This document shows positions 46,448-58,702 of a stretch of DNA of 64,000 nt, piece by piece. The notes beneath the pieces are model-generated. The model was not told the origin of the DNA, made no database searches, and saw only the letters and a list, made by a program, of their open reading frames with translations. The DNA lies in contig NC_050097.1 in assembly GCF_902167145.1 (NCBI RefSeq), forward strand, positions 147,089,982-147,153,981. Direction: 5' to 3'. The translations under genes and the position numbers were made by a program. Numbering within the stretch: the stretch's first letter is position 1; every line of letters begins with the position of its first letter. Origin of the DNA: Zea mays (Eukaryota; Streptophyta; Magnoliopsida; Poales; Poaceae).

Positions 46448-47531
46448 ACAGGTGCATAAAGGTTCAACACAAACCAATAAAAGATCAAAGTTAGGGTTCA
46501 AAAAGAAAAGGAGCAAAGGAACCGAAGGGTGCCCTGGTCTGGCGCACCGGACTGTCCAGTGTGCCACCGGACAGTGTCCGGTGCACCAGGACCGTACAAC
46601 TCCAAACTCGCCACCCTCGGGTTTCTCAGGGCGTGGTCCGCTATAATTCACCGGACTGTCCGGTGTGCCACCGGACTGTCCGGTGCACCAGCGGAGCAAC
46701 GACTACCAGCGCAACGATTGACTACAACAGACACCTGCGAACGCTACAGTGCGCGAACAGTGCGCGTAGAAGTCAAAGCAGCCGTCAGAGGCGCACCGGA
46801 TAGTGAACAGTACCTGTCCGGTGCCGCACTGGACTTTCCGGTGCCACTAGAAGACAAAGGCTCCAACGGTCGACTGCGCTCGAACCCTAACGGTTGGGTG
46901 ACATGGCTGGCGCACTGGACAGTGTCCGGTGGCGCCCATCGACAGCAGCCCCTCCCCAACGGTTGGTTGGTGGTTGAGGGCTATAAATACCCCTCAACCA
47001 CCCCCACTCCAACCATCCAAGCATTCCACACATTGCATTCAATACAAGAGCAATAGACTTCACTCCAAGACACAAATCAAGCGATCGATCCACTCAAAGT
47101 CCCGAATTCAACTCTCAAGTGCTCTTGTTTGCTCTTGTTGCTCTTGTTTGCGTGGTTGGCTTTCTTTTCTTGTTACTCTCAAGTGCTTTGTAAGCAAGGC
47201 AAGAGACACCAATTGTGTGGTGGTCCTTGCGGGGTCTAAGTGACCCGTGAGAAGCAAAGAAGAAAGCTCACTCGGTCTAAGTGACTGTTTGAGAGAGGGA
47301 AAGGGTTGAAAGAGACCCGGTCTTTGTGACCACCTCAACGGGGACTAGGTTCTTTAAAACTGAACCTCGGTAAAACAAATCAATGTGTCCATCCGCTTTA
47401 TTTCTTGGTTGATTTGTTTTTCTCTCTCTCCCGGACTTGACATTTGTTCTAACGCTAACCCCGGCTTGCAGTGTGTTTAAAGTTGTAAATTTCAGTTTCC
47501 GCCTATCCACCCCCCCTCTAGGCGACTTTCA
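46448..47531 (+). repeat. 3' LTR of Copia C, truncated at its start (1084 bp)
   Basis: Matches the 5' LTR from CAGGTGCATAAAGG (39597) on. The end of pol, the 3' interior, the polypurine tract and the first ~105 LTR bases are deleted. TATA box CTATAAATA at 46981. Confidence 0.95.
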
Positions 47532-47633
47532 ACGTTGTTTAGAGATTCTATGAGCCCACAAGGCTTCAGATAAGACCTTATACCAATGCTTAGGATGATT
47601 AGATATCTTCTTTTTTCCTATTGCTATACTCGG
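47532..47633 (-). pseudogene. Gypsy integrase core fragment
   Basis: Minus strand ...K-H-W-Y-K-V-L-S-E-A-L-W-A-H-R-I-S-K, typical of Gypsy integrase just before A-T-x-x-S-P-F-E-L-V-Y-G. Same element as 39135-39491. Cut at 47634. Confidence 0.8.
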
Positions 47634-50600
47634 TGTAGCACCTCAAAAAACCATCAACTAAAGATAATATATTTAGAATATTAGTGGCAATAATAGTAAA
47701 GAATTTTTCTTCAAGTGTTTGGTTTTATTTACCTTTAGAATAATTTTGTTTGCTCATATTTGATTTATGGTTGTTTTGTAGAATTTATTTTATATTGAAA
47801 ACCCCAATTAATTAATATAGCAACATGAGTCAAAAAATAAATAAATAAATATTTTAGTGTACATAAGTTTAGTATAATTATTATGATTTTTTTGAAACAT
47901 TTAAAAATATATTTATTTATATTTTTAATTGGAAAAAAAGAAAAAAAAGGAAAAAAGGACAATTCCGAAACCCTAGTCGCATGTCCGTTTCGGCCCACTA
48001 GGGCCCAACCAGCCGCTGCGCCACCCCTTCCTCCCTCCATCTCTCACCGCCAGACGGGGCCCACCCGTCAGGCCACTTCTTCCTCCTCCCAGCCGTGCCA
48101 CCGCCGCCTCGTGCCCGTGTCGCGCCTCGCGTGCCACCACGACCCGCCCGGACGTCGACCCGCGCCCCTGCCCGAACCATCCCGCATCCCCTTGGCTTCC
48201 CCTACACCCGAAACCGCCGCCACCTCTGTGACGGAACCTCCCAAGTTATTAGGCCCACCTACAGTTGTCCTTGTCCAATGGACCTTGGACAACCATGTAG
48301 ATGCACATAATTACTCGACAAGTTCGATATATGTATCCTTATTTCCTCGCCCAAGAGTGTTTCACCCGTCACGCAGATATTACATCACATTGGAGGAACG
48401 AATAAGTGGAAGCGAATTACAATAACTTAATTTACATTCATCAAAATATAAAGAGAGTGTTATAGTTATTACAAAACCAGGGTATATGAGTGCATAAGTA
48501 TTATTATTACAAACTTGGGAGGCAAAAACCCCTCCTACATAAAAGTATATTGTTTTCCAAATGGGAGACCAACATCCTCCCGCGACTTCACTGTTGAGGT
48601 TCTTCTTTGGGCACCACCTTAGAGCAAAAACAACAAAAGTCTGCTGTTTCCGCACCTACAACAACATGGGTTCGAAAACCCTGAGTACGGAGTCTACTTT
48701 CGCAAGTCTTACCCGTCAAAAGAAAGACTCTCAAGGATATGCTGGCTTAAGGGAGTCAAGGTGAGGCTTAACCAAGAATCAAGACTCTGTTTACAAAAAT
48801 GCTTACTAATAGTGGATCCTTAAAAATCCAGTTTATTAGCAAGTTAAGTCATTACCTATCACTAGAGTTCTTTCTACCCTAGTTCAAGCACTTGGCCTAT
48901 ACTAGCTATCCTTTTATCAACCCCTTTCTGTTCACTGGAATGCTACGTGTAGGGCAGTGAGCAAGTGTTCATATCCGAGAAGTAACGGCGATCCGAATCG
49001 ATTCATACCCAGTTGGGGATCTCCAATCACACGACATATGTAGCACTTAACCCTTGCATATGTCAACTCGCCATCGGGTTTCTTAAGACCAGACTGGGTT
49101 CACGCCAATCGAGAGCACAGATACACCACCGTCCAGCCTCTTGCCACGGAGGGTACACGCTACTCTCACCATCTCTCCACTCCCATTGTGTGTTGGCCTT
49201 TCTAGTATTAGTCTGCCCGAGGCAAAGCTTACCCATGATGAGGCATGTGACCAGTTAAAAGGTCCTCAATCAGCAAGCCTACATCGAGACGGTCCTTAAT
49301 CGACTCAGACAGAGACACTACACCGAGACTCTCTTCTCATGCAAGTCACCCGTCCGGTCTCAGCTTTCTCATTTCAAACCCAAAGTTTGGTACCTGGCAG
49401 AGGTACATGTTTTACGATGTTGAACCCATCACGGCCATGATGGATCCACCATCAAGTTTTATTTTTGAAAACATCCCATCCACTGTGAAGCATCACCTTT
49501 TGTTTTAAAACAAAACATTTGTTTTTCTAAAGCAGGACTAAGCATCAGAAAACCTTTTAATAAAACAGGTAATCAAGGAATGGTAAATAGTTCCAAGGAA
49601 GGAAATGCAGCAATTGGTTTAACACACAACCCCTATCACCTAATGCATCATTCAAGTGATAAAGAGTGTAAAACAGCAAGGAGGTGGCAAATGCACCAGG
49701 GCTTGCCTTGTGTTGTAGGAGAGTCGGGCTCTGTTCCACAGATGTCAAAGTAAAAACAGTTCCCGGCAGGTGGATTTTCTGTTGAAGGAGCAGTCTCCTC
49801 TTCTTCAACAGTTATTTCTTCCTCATTCTCTATACATAACCATATATAACCATGAATGCTCATGTAATGCTTATGAAAATGCAACAATAGAAAAGATACA
49901 TCAATTTGTATCTTGAATACAACATTCCTTCACGGTGCATCAGGGAAACTATGGTCTTCTAGATCAATACCCTAGTAGGGTTAGACAGTTTCACCCTAAG
50001 GAGCTAGGGTTTTTGGTTTAGGCATCAAACAATGTGCAAAGCAAGTCAAACTTCACTCATGGGATTTAAATATCATATTAGGCTTATAAAAAAAGTTTGG
50101 TGATTTTTGGAGTTATTAAATAATTTCTAAAATTCCAAGAGACTAGGTTTTTGCCTTCTTAAATACTAAATAATTCCTGGTTTGGGCTAAAAATCATGGA
50201 ACTATTTTTATTAAATACTGGAGGAATTTAGGAATCTAGAAAAATTGGTCTTATATTTTTAGCATTTTTTTAGAATTTTCTATGATTTCTCTAATCCTGG
50301 TAGAAAAAGCAAAAGAGAAATAGTGAACAGTGGTGGGCTGAAACTGGCCCGAGTCGGCCCACACACAAGTGAAAGTGCGCCCGTGGGCACCTGCGGTGTT
50401 TATTTTGCGCAAAGGACCTTGGCTTTTTAAACAAACAGTAAAGAATCTGGGGCACTATTTCCTTGTCTCACGGACATTCGCACATAAGTCCCTGCACTTT
50501 TGTTTCTTCGCAGACCCAAGTCCCCGATGCTAAACACCGGTGAACATGCCCTCCGGCGATCCTATACCGGCCAAAATAAGCAACGACTGGACCCCTAGCT

Positions 50601-53231
50601 CGGCTGACATCTAATTCAACCCCTAACGATCATTACCCCTCAATCAATTGCACAATTCTGGGTTGGGAATTCACTGTCCACGACAACGGCGGAAACTAAG
50701 AACACACCGACGTGTTCTTGGTTCCCCAGGGCGATCTAGTTTAATTCAAAGGGTATATGAGTATCAGGGGACTTTAGAGAGGCTAGAACATCACGCAGAA
50801 GAGCATGAGCTAATAGGTAGACATCTGGCCACGGCGAGGTGTTCACGGGTGCGGACAAACTGATTTGGGCAGAGAAGGAAATTGGAGCTCTCTGGTGGCT
50901 AATCGGAGGCAGTAGCGGGTGCTCTGGCTTCGTGATGACTTAACGGAGCTAGAGGTGTGCTCAATTTATAGTATCCCAGAGCGGTGGCTCCTAATTTGGG
51001 CATGGCGTGCTGGCGGCCGGAGAGGAAGAAGGTCACTGGTGGCTTAGTCATGGCGTTCACCGGTGCAGCGGTTCTGAGATGGTAAGCCTAGACGTACCAC
51101 GGTTACTACTGCGCAGTAAAGAGCCACGACGTGGCATAATTGAGGTCACCAAAGTTTCCACGACGACACCGGCGGTCCGGCCACGTCGCACGGCTACAGG
51201 CGCGGTTGATAAGCTTCACCTCGTGACCAAATCCGCTCCCACTCCGATCTTTTCAACCGGAGTCTTCCTTTCGCTCGTGGCCATATAAACCGAAGTTTTC
51301 CCCTCATCCAATCGGGCAACCCAACGGGCGTCGAGCACCGCGAGCATACATATGAGTCGAGAGGAGCGCAGAAAGAGAGGGAGAGAGAAGGTCACGCGGG
51401 CACCCTGCCTGTATCTCCCCAGTCCCCACCGCACTGGGGGTATGGTCTGGGTGAGAAGCCATGGCACACCGACGATGAACATGCCCTCACCGAGGGGATC
51501 TGGTGGCGGGGCCGTGTGAAATTGCTTGAAGGAATCGCCGAGCTACCATCATGCCGCATCTCGTCGTGGTCAGGCACATGCACGGCTCCAAATCATCAGT
51601 AACACACCTTGAGATTGTTCGCCTGGGCCTCAACATGATGTAGCAGTAGGCCTTGGGGCAGAGAGTGCACCCTGGCATGGTAACACATTGCGTCGGTGAG
51701 ATCACCTCCGTGGCGCTGCGAAACGTCGTAGTCAGCCCGGTCGGGGTATCCATCGCCAGCTGGTGGTCTTCCTGGGAGGTCGCCCAATCATACTCATGGT
51801 TTTGTGGTGATGAGATCGAGCTTTGGGCAGGGGGGTTCGGTTCTGCGCTGCTCTGGTGGCCTCACCGGTGCTTGGGCTTGGCGTCGTTGTGGCCGAGTAC
51901 TTGGGGAAGAAGATGGTCCCCTGGGACATTGGATCGGACGATAGCAGTCTAGATTAGGAACACGAATGCCTCTTTGCGTTATATAATCCTGGCCACTGGA
52001 TTTTGATCAACGGCTCGGGATGCGAACTACTTCGGGCCCTTGATCTCTGATCAAACGGTCCGCACGTATCAAGTAATCTGCCTGCAGCAACCTTGCAAAA
52101 GAGCCCCTGCGCTTTTTCGTATTTAACCTGCCGTCCAACACAAGGCGTTCTAGTCTAGGCGAGTTTTATAATTTAGCCCCCGTGCTTCTCTGTATTGTGC
52201 GCGCAGTCTGTGTTTATTGGATTAGCTTTTCTAATGTTAATATAGCATTCTGATCTTATGGTTATAATTTGACTTGATGATCTTTAATCAAATAATGACT
52301 TAGATTAAAGTTGAGATAGTTATTTATAGAATAATATCTCATATGATTTACACTAATCAATTTACAATATAGTTTAATATTTAAATCACATAGATCTTCC
52401 ATAACACCTTCACCGTAACTTTGATCTTAGTAGTACTCGAACCCACGATCTCGTTACGATGTGTAGATTATTATTATGCAGTATGTTCTTATGCTTGGTG
52501 TGATATTAATTTTGCCTATACCATGTTTGTTTGTATTGCTACGACTAGCAGTGAGGTCACGAGAATCTAAAGATCATTCTGGTACCTGGAATCTCAAGTC
52601 CCAGGCAAGTTGTGCCCTTGATCACTTCTTTTTACCCAGTCATGTTCTGACTAATCATAATGATCTGCATAGGTTAATTTTGATGGGACCCAATAGGCCA
52701 CCCTAGTTTGACTATCTTTATACCTTGTTTACCACTGAATTTTTGGGTAGTACCTACTATTGCTTTACGTGGTTTTGGGTATAGAGATACACACTATTCA
52801 TGATTATACTTTATTATCAGTTGTTATTTACTGTTCATGTTAAGATTATTATGTTAATTGGAACATGGAGATCCACTCGGGAAAATAGTGCTACCACACG
52901 GGTGTATGGGACGCCCTTGGCTGACTAATTAGGAAAGCTAGTGGAGGACTACCTTACCCGAAAGGGGCAAGGGCAGTAGGGGAGTGGTCAGTGTAGGGAG
53001 GTCCTTAGGTTGATTTTGCTACGATGGCGGTTAGGCGAGGAGTCCCTGCATTGGAGCTTCCTATAAACTGTAGCGGGTTTTCTGAAGCTAGTGGAACTTT
53101 GTAAATGCCTCGTAGTGTTACCCTGTCTTGCCTCCTCGGTAGAGGTGTATGGGATTGGCCGTCTCTTGGCAGATGGGTAACATGACTTGTGGGTAAAGAT
53201 GTGCAACCTCTATAGAGTGTCAAACTGGTAT
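47634..53231 (+). repeat. Long plus-strand Gypsy LTR (TGTAGCACC start), interrupted
   Basis: Starts TGTAGCACCTC and follows the layout of the LTR at 58703: an A/T-rich start, a GC-rich part with CCCACCCGTCAG (48060), and from ~51960 on it is clearly homologous (52440-53231 against 61080-61866: CTACGACTAGC, GGTACCTGGAATCTCAAGTC, CCCGAAAGGGGCAAGGGCAG). Interrupted by 48227-51218 and cut at 53231 by the Huck-like LTR. TATA-like CATATAAACC at 51282. No genes. Confidence 0.75.
48227..51218 (-). repeat. Probable solo LTR (~3 kb, minus strand)
   Basis: Begins TGTGACGGAACC and ends AAGCTTCA on the plus strand, with CCTC on both sides (48223-48226, 51219-51222). Layout is reversed relative to its host: a minus-strand TATAAATT near 50968 and GC-rich upstream DNA on the right. 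No primer site or polypurine tract beside it, so a solo LTR is the simplest reading. Borders are tentative. Confidence 0.45.
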
Positions 53232-54531
53232 TGTCGGCGTTTCGGACCCGCGAGGACCGTCAACCGACCAGTAAATTTGTTGCTGCGTGTCCCTGCCCAG
53301 ATGGGTTGATGCAAGATGGAACACAAGAGGGAAATGTGGCTTATGTTATCTCGCACTGGGGTGCTTGTAGTAGGGGTTACAAGCGTCGTGCGAGGGAGCT
53401 AGGGCGAGAGCGACCAACGTTGTCAGTGTTGCCGCGTCTGCCCACGGCGTCCAACGTGTGTCCGCGACGTGCCTTAGGAAGGCCTTGGGCATCCCCTTTT
53501 ATAGACACAAGGAGATGCCCAGCTGTACAAGGGGGTGTAGTTATGTGCTATCGTGGCCGTTGGTGAAGTGCCTTGAGCCCTGTAGACGGGCTAACGTGGC
53601 TGTCGGAGAAGCACCTTGAGCCCTGTAGAAGCACAGTTGTCAGTGCGGCATGGATCCTGCTGACGTTGTCTTGCTTCCGTAGGAGGTTGAGAGCAATCCG
53701 ACGTCATGGGCGCACGCGGGGAACCATCATTACCTGTTGCCGGAGTAACCTTAGATGGGACACCGGTCTTGTTCCTTTGTAGCCTGAGGCAGCTAGCTAG
53801 GAGTAGGGTAATGATGTATCCCCTGTAGCGCAGTCGGTCTGAGGCCCAGGTCGGGCGAGGCGGAGACTTCTCCTGAGGCCGAGGCTGGGCTCGAGCGAGG
53901 TTGTGACTCCTCCCGAGGCCGAGGCCGAGGCTGAGGCCTTGGGTCGGGCCAGGCGGAGATCTTCTTCCGAGGCTGTGGCCGAGGCTGAGGCCTGAGGTCG
54001 GGTGAGGCGGAGCTCCCTGTTGCATCCAAGGCCGAACTCGTGGGAGATCGTGACTCTGTTTTGTCTTGGTGGTTCGCACAGTAGCCGGAGCGGGGCGAAC
54101 GGCGCTGTTTTCCTGTCAGATCGATCAGTAAAGGGGCGAAGTGACTGCGGTCACTTTGACCTTGCCGACTAAGGCACGTGTGTCAGGATAAGGTGTCAGG
54201 CGATCCCCGCATTAAATGTGCATGCGATACGGTCGGCTGGTAAGGCGATTTGGCCAAGGTCGCTGCACGACAAAGTCTGCCCAAGCTAGGCTTCAGGTGA
54301 GCCAAGGGTGCGCTCATTTCCTGAGGGGACCCTCAGGCGAGGCGTGAATCCATCCGGCACTACTGTTCCCACTCGAGGCTGGGCTCAGATGAGGTCGCGT
54401 CCCTTGGTAGGCGTGGCTTTGACTTGAACTGCGCTTTACCAGCCGCGTATGGTTTGTTCTGAAGATGCTTTTCGGCCGTGTTTAGGGGCATTGGGGGTAC
54501 TCCTAATTACGGTACCTGACAGTAGCCCCCG
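53232..54531 (-). repeat. 3' LTR of the Huck-like element, 1300 bp
   Basis: Minus strand TGTCAGGTACC...GAAACGCCGACA. Contains a GAGGCCGAGG-type imperfect repeat block (53815-54010). Short frames here are compositional. Confidence 0.85.
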
Positions 54532-54545
54532 AGCCTCAAAGGGAG
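54532..54545 (-). other. Polypurine tract
   Basis: Minus strand GGCTCGGGGGCTAC immediately before the LTR start, analogous to GGGGCTAC in the Grande-like elements. 54546-55730 is non-coding interior upstream of the antisense gene. Confidence 0.75.
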
Positions 54546-55732
54546 TGCGGGCACTCGCTTGGAGGTTCTGCCGGATTTTTGCAAGGGGACCGGCCCTTCT
54601 CGGTTATATTTTGTTCCGGTGGGTGCGCGCGAGCGCACCCGCCGGGTGTAGCCCCTGAGGCCTCGGAGGAGTGGTTTGATTTGACTCCTCTGAGGTCTTA
54701 ATTTTTTGCGATACCTCGGATGGCCTTGTTGTTCCCTCATGCGGCCTGGTCGTAGCCCGGGTGCACGGTCAGGCTTAGAGTTTGCACGTAGGTTTGTTGA
54801 CGTGGTCAACAGTTCGACGGTAGCCTGGTGCGAGAGCAGCCCCCGAGCCTCTGCACGGAGCGAGAGGACGATCAAGGACTGTCTCGACTTTTATTGTACG
54901 CCCCTTTGTCGCCTTTCCGTAAGGAGGAAGGAGGGAAAGCGCCATGTTACCCTCGGGGGGCATCGAACATGGTGTTTCCAGTGAGTTGCTAGCGGGTGAT
55001 CCGAGTGGACGCCCGAGCCCCGTTCGATAAGGGTCGGCTAGTGGCCCAGAGGCGCGCTCCAAAAGTACATGTAGGTGATTTGCCGGACCTGGACCCATTC
55101 GATAGGGTCCGAGGGCTCGATGCCTCCCTCCGGTGGGATTCCATTACAAAATCGTTCCCACTGGTCTTGGAAATGTCCTAGGGTACCTCGGGAGCATAAC
55201 CCGAGCCTCGGCCATGTAACAGACGTACCCAGGGTCATCCCTGACTCTGCGTGCTCTGGGGCGGCTGTCGAACCCTTCCGAGGGGCCAGCCTTCGAACCC
55301 CTGATCAGTAAAGGGCATGGAGCCCGAGTGCTCTGGGGCGGTTGCCGAACCCCGGAGGGCGCAACCTTCGAACCCCTGATCAGTAGGAGGGCTCGAGGCC
55401 CGTTTCCTTCGCTGGGAAGGGTCCTTTTTCGAAATACCCCCTTTCCGGGTCCCTGTGGCAAGAGAGAGAGAGGGAAAGAAAAATGACATGAATTTAAATG
55501 AAGTGGCACACCTTTTTTGACGCGGTCATTATGACGGAGACAAAACGGCGCCCGCTTCTTCTGCCGGAGGCGTCGCTTGCCCTGCCAAGGAGTTAATGCG
55601 ACTGGATGGGCGATTCGCAGGGCGTCTGTTGCGCGTGCGCGAGCCGTTTGAGGAACAGAAAGACCGTTTCACCTTCGAGTTTGAATTCCACGGCGGGTTC
55701 GGGCGAAGCCTTGGGTGGATCTTGCCCGGGCC

Positions 55733-55741
55733 TTTATATAC
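55733..55741 (+). promoter_or_regulatory. TATA box of the Huck-like antisense gene
   Basis: TTTATATAC ~145 bases before ATG 55882, preceded by GCCCGGGCC. Comparable in distance to the TATA boxes of the Grande-like antisense genes. Confidence 0.6.
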
Positions 55742-55881
55742 CCGGAAGAGGGGCCGGTGTTGTTTCTTTACCCTGCCATTTGCGCTTGCCCTCTTCTTTG
55801 GTTTTCGCAACCTGAGAGAGCAGATAGAAAAAAGGAAACCACCCACCTCATCCCTTTCGCCTCCACCACCTCCGTTCGGCG

Positions 55882-58702
55882 ATGGCTGACAAGGTGATCG
55901 TCATTCCGCCGCGCGACCCGTGGCCTTTCTCCACCGTCGCTATGGAGGATCTGGAGACCCTCGTTGCCGATGGTCTACTCCGTCCCCTCTCCGATGGGCT
56001 GCAGCCGGAGTGGATGGCCCCCTCGAGCGAGGCTGACCCGACTCCGCCGCCGGGGTATGTGCTCAGTTTCATCCCCTTCCACGAGCGGGGGTTTGGAGTG
56101 CCAGCGAGCCGCTTCATGCGGGCGCTCCTGTACCACTAAAGAGTGGAGCTGCATAACCTCAACCCCAACTCTATCGCGCAAGCGGCCATCTTCGTGGCAG
56201 TTTGCGAGGGTTTTTTGGGGATTGACCCTCACTGGGTTCTCTGGACCCATCTCTTTTCCGCGAAGTTCTTCGCCGCAACGACGGAGGCGAAGAAGGTCCG
56301 TATGGCGATGCGGGTCGGTGGCTGCACCCTCCAGCTGAGGCCGAGACGCGCGCAGCAGTACATCCCTGCCACCCTTGCATCTTCGAACAAGGGGTGGCAG
56401 AACCGATGGTTTTATCTCCGGAACGATGGTGGGATGCTTCCGTCGTTTTCTCAACGAGTGGTGACCGCCGCCGGCACTAACTGGCGCTGGGGGCCACGCG
56501 CGAGAAACAGGAGAATCTCCAGCCTATCCTGCTGGCCCTGCAGAAGTTACGAGATGCGGGCCTTACCGCTTCGGGGGTCGTCACCGCTATCCATCGTTGG
56601 AGGGTGCTCCCTTTGGCCGAGCGGCAGTTGTGGCTCATGGAGATGAGGCCGAGGGTCGATTCGGAGGACTCGCGGATGTCCTCGACCTCCATCTCCGCCG
56701 ACGACCTCCTCAAGCGGGTAACAAATACGGTAGGGAAGCCGGATGCCGGCGCCCTTAGCCAGCCTGCGATGCGTCCCGACCGTGGGTATGTGTCCCTGGT
56801 ATGTGTCTGATCCTCCTTCTGTTTTGCGCCGAGTCCTCTACGCCTTTGATTCTTACTGTTGGGATTTTTGTTCGTCCCCAGGGGTTGAGGATTTATAAAC
56901 CCGTCCGGCCACCGGTCCTGGAGGATGCGGCGGACCGAGCCGCGTGGAGGCTTGCCGCGGAGAAGGAGAAGGAGAAGAAGGACGCGAAAAAGGCCCGAGC
57001 TCGCGAGAGGATGCTAGCTCTGGAAGCTTTGGAGAAGCGTCGTCGGAGGCAGGCGAGGGATGGGCTCCCGAGGGGCCGTCGCCGGAGACGCCTGACGACG
57101 ACGATGATGATGATGACGACGACGATGAAGACGACGATGTGGCAGCCCGACTGGGCCTCAGCCCGGACCCGAGGCTAGGCCAGGGGTCGCCGAGCCAGCC
57201 TCCAAGTGGGCTGGCACCATCAGTGCCTGGGGCTGGGACACCAAGGTCCCAATCCGAGGAGCGGAGGCAGGCCGAGGGGGTACTTGACCCCTTGGCCGAG
57301 GTAGTTGTTGTGACTCCGGGGGGTCAGGCTGACCCGCCTGCCCCCCAAGAGTAGGTGCCCGTGCTGGTCGTGCAGGAGGCAGGTCCCTCGACCGTCGTGA
57401 CAATGCCTGGGCAGGCCGCTCCCTCGGCACCTCGGGCGTCTGAGGCAGAAACGGTGTCGAAGCCGGCGGCGGGGCAACCCTTGGCAGCGCCTATGGGGAT
57501 AGGGGCCCGAGGGGCCTCCCCACAGGCACGATTGGCCTTGGTCCGGAGGAGGATACCTCTGTTTCGCTCTTTTCACTATGTGTATTGAACTTGCCATCTC
57601 TCCCTTTCAGCAAGCGGGAGCAGGGCTTGGCTGGTTTGGCCCCAACGAAGGCCCTCAAGATGAAGCCGACTTCGGTGGCCAGTGCTGCGGCGCGCCACAC
57701 CGGTTGGTTAGCCTCCGCACAAGGTGCTCTCCAGCGGGGGAGCCCACGCAGCACGAGTTTCCATGGGGCAAGCCTCCCAGGCCGACCCCCATGTTGGAGC
57801 GGCCATCATGCCGGGGGAGGCTGCTGAAGCGGCCGCGGCCCCGGGCCCGACTGACTTGTTGCTGCTGTCGGCGTCGACTCCTGCAGGGGTCATCGCTGAT
57901 TCGCCCGTGGAGCCGCCCGTCGCCGCCGGCGTCAGGGCGGTTGAGGCACCGCCGCCCGTGGTCATCCCCGACCTCTCCGTTCTTGGCCAAGAGGAGGGGG
58001 CGGTCGTCGTTGCCGAGGTCGGTGGTTAGGGGCTTGCCACCTTAGCCGAGGAGGGGCCCAGTACGTCAACGGCGGTGGCGCCCGATGCATCGGCTGCAGG
58101 GGGACCCGACGCCTTGGTCGAGGGGCGTGCAGAGCCGTGGCCCGTCTTGGGGAGCAGCGGTCTTATCCCCGCGTAGCTCGACCTCAGTGAGTGGGGTGGG
58201 CGGCCGCTCCTGTTCTGGAGCCGCGGCACCTCAGATTCGGAACCCCTCCTCTCCCTTAACGATGAGCTGGAGGAGAGGTCCCGGGATAGTTTCCGTGAGT
58301 ATACCGAGGCGGCGATGAGGTCGCTTCGGTCGACCATGGAGATCCTTTCCAGAGATGTTCCCAGGGTCTTCTAGGTAAGGATTTAGATGTATACCTTGCG
58401 TGACCAGGGCATTCTTTGTAATATCCTGTTTTCCTTCCTTAGGAACTTGCGGACGTGAGCACCGCCAAGTCGCTGTTCCTCCGCCGTGAGAGCGACGTCT
58501 GGGATTCGCTGCGGTCCCAGCGAGCCATGCTTACCGAGGCCAATGAGCGCCTCGCCCAATGGAGCGTCGAGGTGGCGGACCTTCGGCTGCTCTGTGATGA
58601 GCTAAAGTCGGAGGCGGTGTCGGCACGAGCAGAGGCTTTGTCGGCCCGGGAGCAGGTGGCTTCCCAGGCTGAGGAGATGCGGCAGCGGCAGCTGGAGCTT
58701 GG
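55882..58702 (+). pseudogene. Antisense accessory gene of the Huck-like element, broken and truncated
   Basis: ATG 55882 (M-A-D-K-V-I-V-I-P-P) opens a PF04195-like domain: F-H-E-R-G-F-G-V-P-A-S-R-F-M-R-A-L, L-N-P-N-S-I, W-F-Y-L-R. Breaks: TAA 56137-56139, a frameshift near 56490. Likely introns: 56786-56881 (GTATGT...CCCCAG), one ending CTTTCAG at 57609, and 58375-58441 (GTAAGG...CCTTAG). Later exons encode a Lys/Glu/Arg helix (56930-57060), an 11-Asp acidic tract (~57100-57140) and Pro/Ala-rich linkers. The last exon is a coiled coil cut at 58702 by the next insertion. Same domain order (PF04195-like, acidic/basic linker, coiled coil) as the Grande-like gene. Confidence 0.75.

Larger units (their letters stand above)
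39492..47531 (+). mobile_element. Opie/Ji-like Copia retrotransposon (element C)
   Basis: 5' LTR 39492-40690, primer site, gag, pol, and a 3' LTR missing its first ~105 bp. Flanks acggt (39487-39491) and acgtt (47532-47536) differ at one base and are the target duplication; the Gypsy integrase frame continues across. LTR length (1199 bp), primer site TTGGTATCGGAG and protein sequences fit maize Opie/Ji. Confidence 0.9.
29221..47633 (-). mobile_element. Old Gypsy element (minus strand) hosting two nested insertions
   Basis: Its parts are the 3' LTR (29221-29813), pol C terminus (29901-30014), integrase C-terminal region (39135-39491) and integrase core end (47532-47633). The pieces join in reading order when the Grande-like element (30015-39134) and the Copia (39492-47531) are ignored. 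Truncated on the right at 47634 by another LTR. No other part of the element lies in the window. Confidence 0.85.
53232..58702 (-). mobile_element. Huck-like (Tat-lineage?) element, 3' end only
   Basis: Minus-strand 3' LTR (54531-53232), polypurine tract and 4.2 kb of interior holding only an antisense gene. Pol would lie further right but the element is cut at 58703. LTR start TGTCAGGTACCGTAATTAGG resembles what I recall of maize Huck. Left flank ggtat. Confidence 0.75.
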
